DNA of 7,423 nucleotides from RGDT01 sp964630925 (GTDB lineage: Bacteria > Planctomycetota > Planctomycetia > Gemmatales > Gemmataceae), in assembly GCA_964630925.1 (NCBI GenBank), contig CAZVZK010000278.1, forward strand, positions 1 through 7,423, written 5' to 3'. The notes under the pieces were generated by a model, which was not told the DNA's origin, searched no databases, and worked only from the letters and a program-made list of their open reading frames with translations. Shown here in pieces: positions 6,854-7,423 of this stretch; positions within the stretch are counted from its first letter, which is position 1; every line of letters starts with the position of its first letter. A program made the translations under genes and the position numbers.

Positions 6854-6854
6854 T
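6818..6854 (-). terminator. Possible terminator of the small membrane protein gene
   Basis: On the minus strand AGCCCG (6849-6854, overlapping the stop codon) can pair with CGGGCT (6818-6823), followed by TCTTTC. The stem and the T-rich tail are in the right order, but the loop of 25 nt is long, so stability is doubtful. The loop contains a short repeat of CTGACC/CTGACCC. Confidence 0.3.
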
Positions 6855-7291
6855 CATGTCTCATCGGGTACGATGCGGTAGACCTCGTAGTCGCTGAACA
6901 CGTCCTCCCACCGTTTCGCCGCTTCCTCGCCCAGATCGAGCCGCACCTGCCCCCTGCACTCCCACACGTCGCGGACACGAGCCACCTGGCCACGATGGCG
7001 GCCGGTCACCAACACCCGGACCTGATCCCCGATGCGATAGGGTGCCCCGTTGTCGCGCGCCTGCCCGAAGTAGATCGGTCCGAAGATGAACCAACAGGGG
7101 ATGATCGCAGCGAGCCAGCCGGTCACCCAGGCGAGAGCCAGGATCCCGGCAAACAGGACCACGTTCAGCCAGTGGCCGAGGAGCCAGGGGAGCGGGGCGG
7201 CGTACCACCACGCTGCCAGCGGCGCCGCGAGCGGCACGATCCAGAACCAGAGCCTGACCGGCCAGTTGTCGGCGATGAATTGACGCACCAC
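6854..7291 (-). CDS. Small membrane protein with two helices and a KOW/SH3-like tail, 145 aa
   Basis: Residues about 13-38 and 41-72 are strongly hydrophobic and tryptophan-rich, and form two membrane helices. The tail (about 84-140) reads PYRIGDQVRVLVTGRHRGQV, then a strand VRLDLGEEAAKRWEDVFSDYEV. The 'GD.VRVL.G.hrG..arV' stretch resembles a KOW/SH3-like barrel strand set, with G89, D90, G97, H99, R100 and G101 as landmark residues. With both helices crossing, the tail is on the same side as the short N-terminus, probably the cytosol. I recall similar unnamed proteins from planctomycetes, sometimes as several copies. Function is unknown. It starts at GTG: 7291 is given, and the next codon, GTG at 7288, is better spaced (4 nt) from AGAGGG at 7293-7298; no ATG fits. 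Confidence 0.65.
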   Translation of the reverse strand: MVRQFIADNWPVRLWFWIVPLAAPLAAWWYAAPLPWLLGHWLNVVLFAGILALAWVTGWLAAIIPCWFIFGPIYFGQARDNGAPYRIGDQVRVLVTGRHRGQVARVRDVWECRGQVRLDLGEEAAKRWEDVFSDYEVYRIVPDET

Positions 7292-7323
7292 ACCCTCTGC
7301 GGCGTGAATGTGCTGATAGGTCC

Positions 7324-7352
7324 AGTGTGACGGGTCTCACTCCGGGCGTCAA
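7324..7352 (-). promoter_or_regulatory. Candidate promoter of the small membrane protein gene
   Basis: On the minus strand TTGACG (7347-7352) is followed after 17 nt by CACACT (7324-7329). The -35 matches at 5 of 6 positions but the -10 only at 3 of 6. The leader would be about 26 nt and hold the AGAGGG ribosome-binding site. The promoter lies just inside the presumed insertion-sequence boundary. Confidence 0.35.
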
Positions 7353-7370
7353 CCCTCCAGCGGCTCGCCT

Positions 7371-7423
7371 GTCACAGCACAATAGAAATGTCCGCACTTC
7401 CAGGACAGTAAGAATGTCCGGTG
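7371..7423. mobile_element. Probable end of an insertion sequence, cut by the window edge
   Basis: AATGTCCG occurs at 7387-7394 and 7413-7420, within the longer similar blocks AGAAATGTCCGCAC and AGAATGTCCGGTG, and GGACA at 7403-7407 is the inverse of the TGTCC cores. The stretch is more AT-rich than its surroundings. Repeated AGAAATGTCC motifs are, from memory, typical of the ends of certain DDE-transposase insertion sequences (IS481-like and related). The transposase would lie beyond 7423, so this cannot be confirmed here. Confidence 0.4.

Overview
The window is a GC-rich piece of bacterial chromosome, probably from a planctomycete of the Gemmataceae. This is inferred from the very high G+C, from a Rpn-like (PD-(D/E)XK fold) protein of the type that occurs in many copies in these genomes, from a bacterial G8/CEMIP-like beta-helix protein, from a DUF4129-type membrane protein, and from a C-rich hairpin repeat in the largest non-coding stretch. 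No ribosomal, tRNA or CRISPR locus is visible.

Layout, left to right. (1) 63-959, minus: a 298-aa Rpn-like putative nuclease, with a good promoter whose -10 lies only 6 nt from the ATG. (2) 1104-3371, plus: a 755-aa secreted protein with a G8 domain, a right-handed beta-helix and a C-terminal Ig-like module. (3) 3372-3648: no gene. Two inverted copies of a C-rich hairpin repeat flank long G and C homopolymers and a run of ten N; this is an assembly gap whose flanking sequence should not be trusted. (4) 3649-5367, plus: a 572-aa multi-pass membrane protein with a charged KDG-repeat linker and a C-terminal DUF4129-like domain. (5) 5415-5996, plus: a 193-aa flavin-reductase-like protein with a -10-like TACAAT 7 nt before its ATG. 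(6) A small hairpin at 6003-6017 separates it from a convergent two-gene minus-strand unit: a 104-aa coiled-coil-like protein (6316-6630) followed by an 85-aa protein resembling RelE/ParE-type toxins (6017-6274). The unit has a candidate promoter whose -10 sits inside a perfect palindrome, the arrangement expected of an autoregulated toxin-antitoxin operon. (7) 6854-7291, minus: a small two-helix membrane protein with a KOW/SH3-like cytosolic tail. (8) The last ~50 bases carry AATGTCCG repeats that look like the end of an insertion sequence cut by the window edge.

The genes do not form one pathway; they are a set of short, mostly independent transcription units. The parts most worth a second look are the toxin-antitoxin-like pair with its promoter/operator, the bacterial CEMIP-like protein, and the unresolved gap between two inverted repeats. 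I see no convincing large new multi-gene system.
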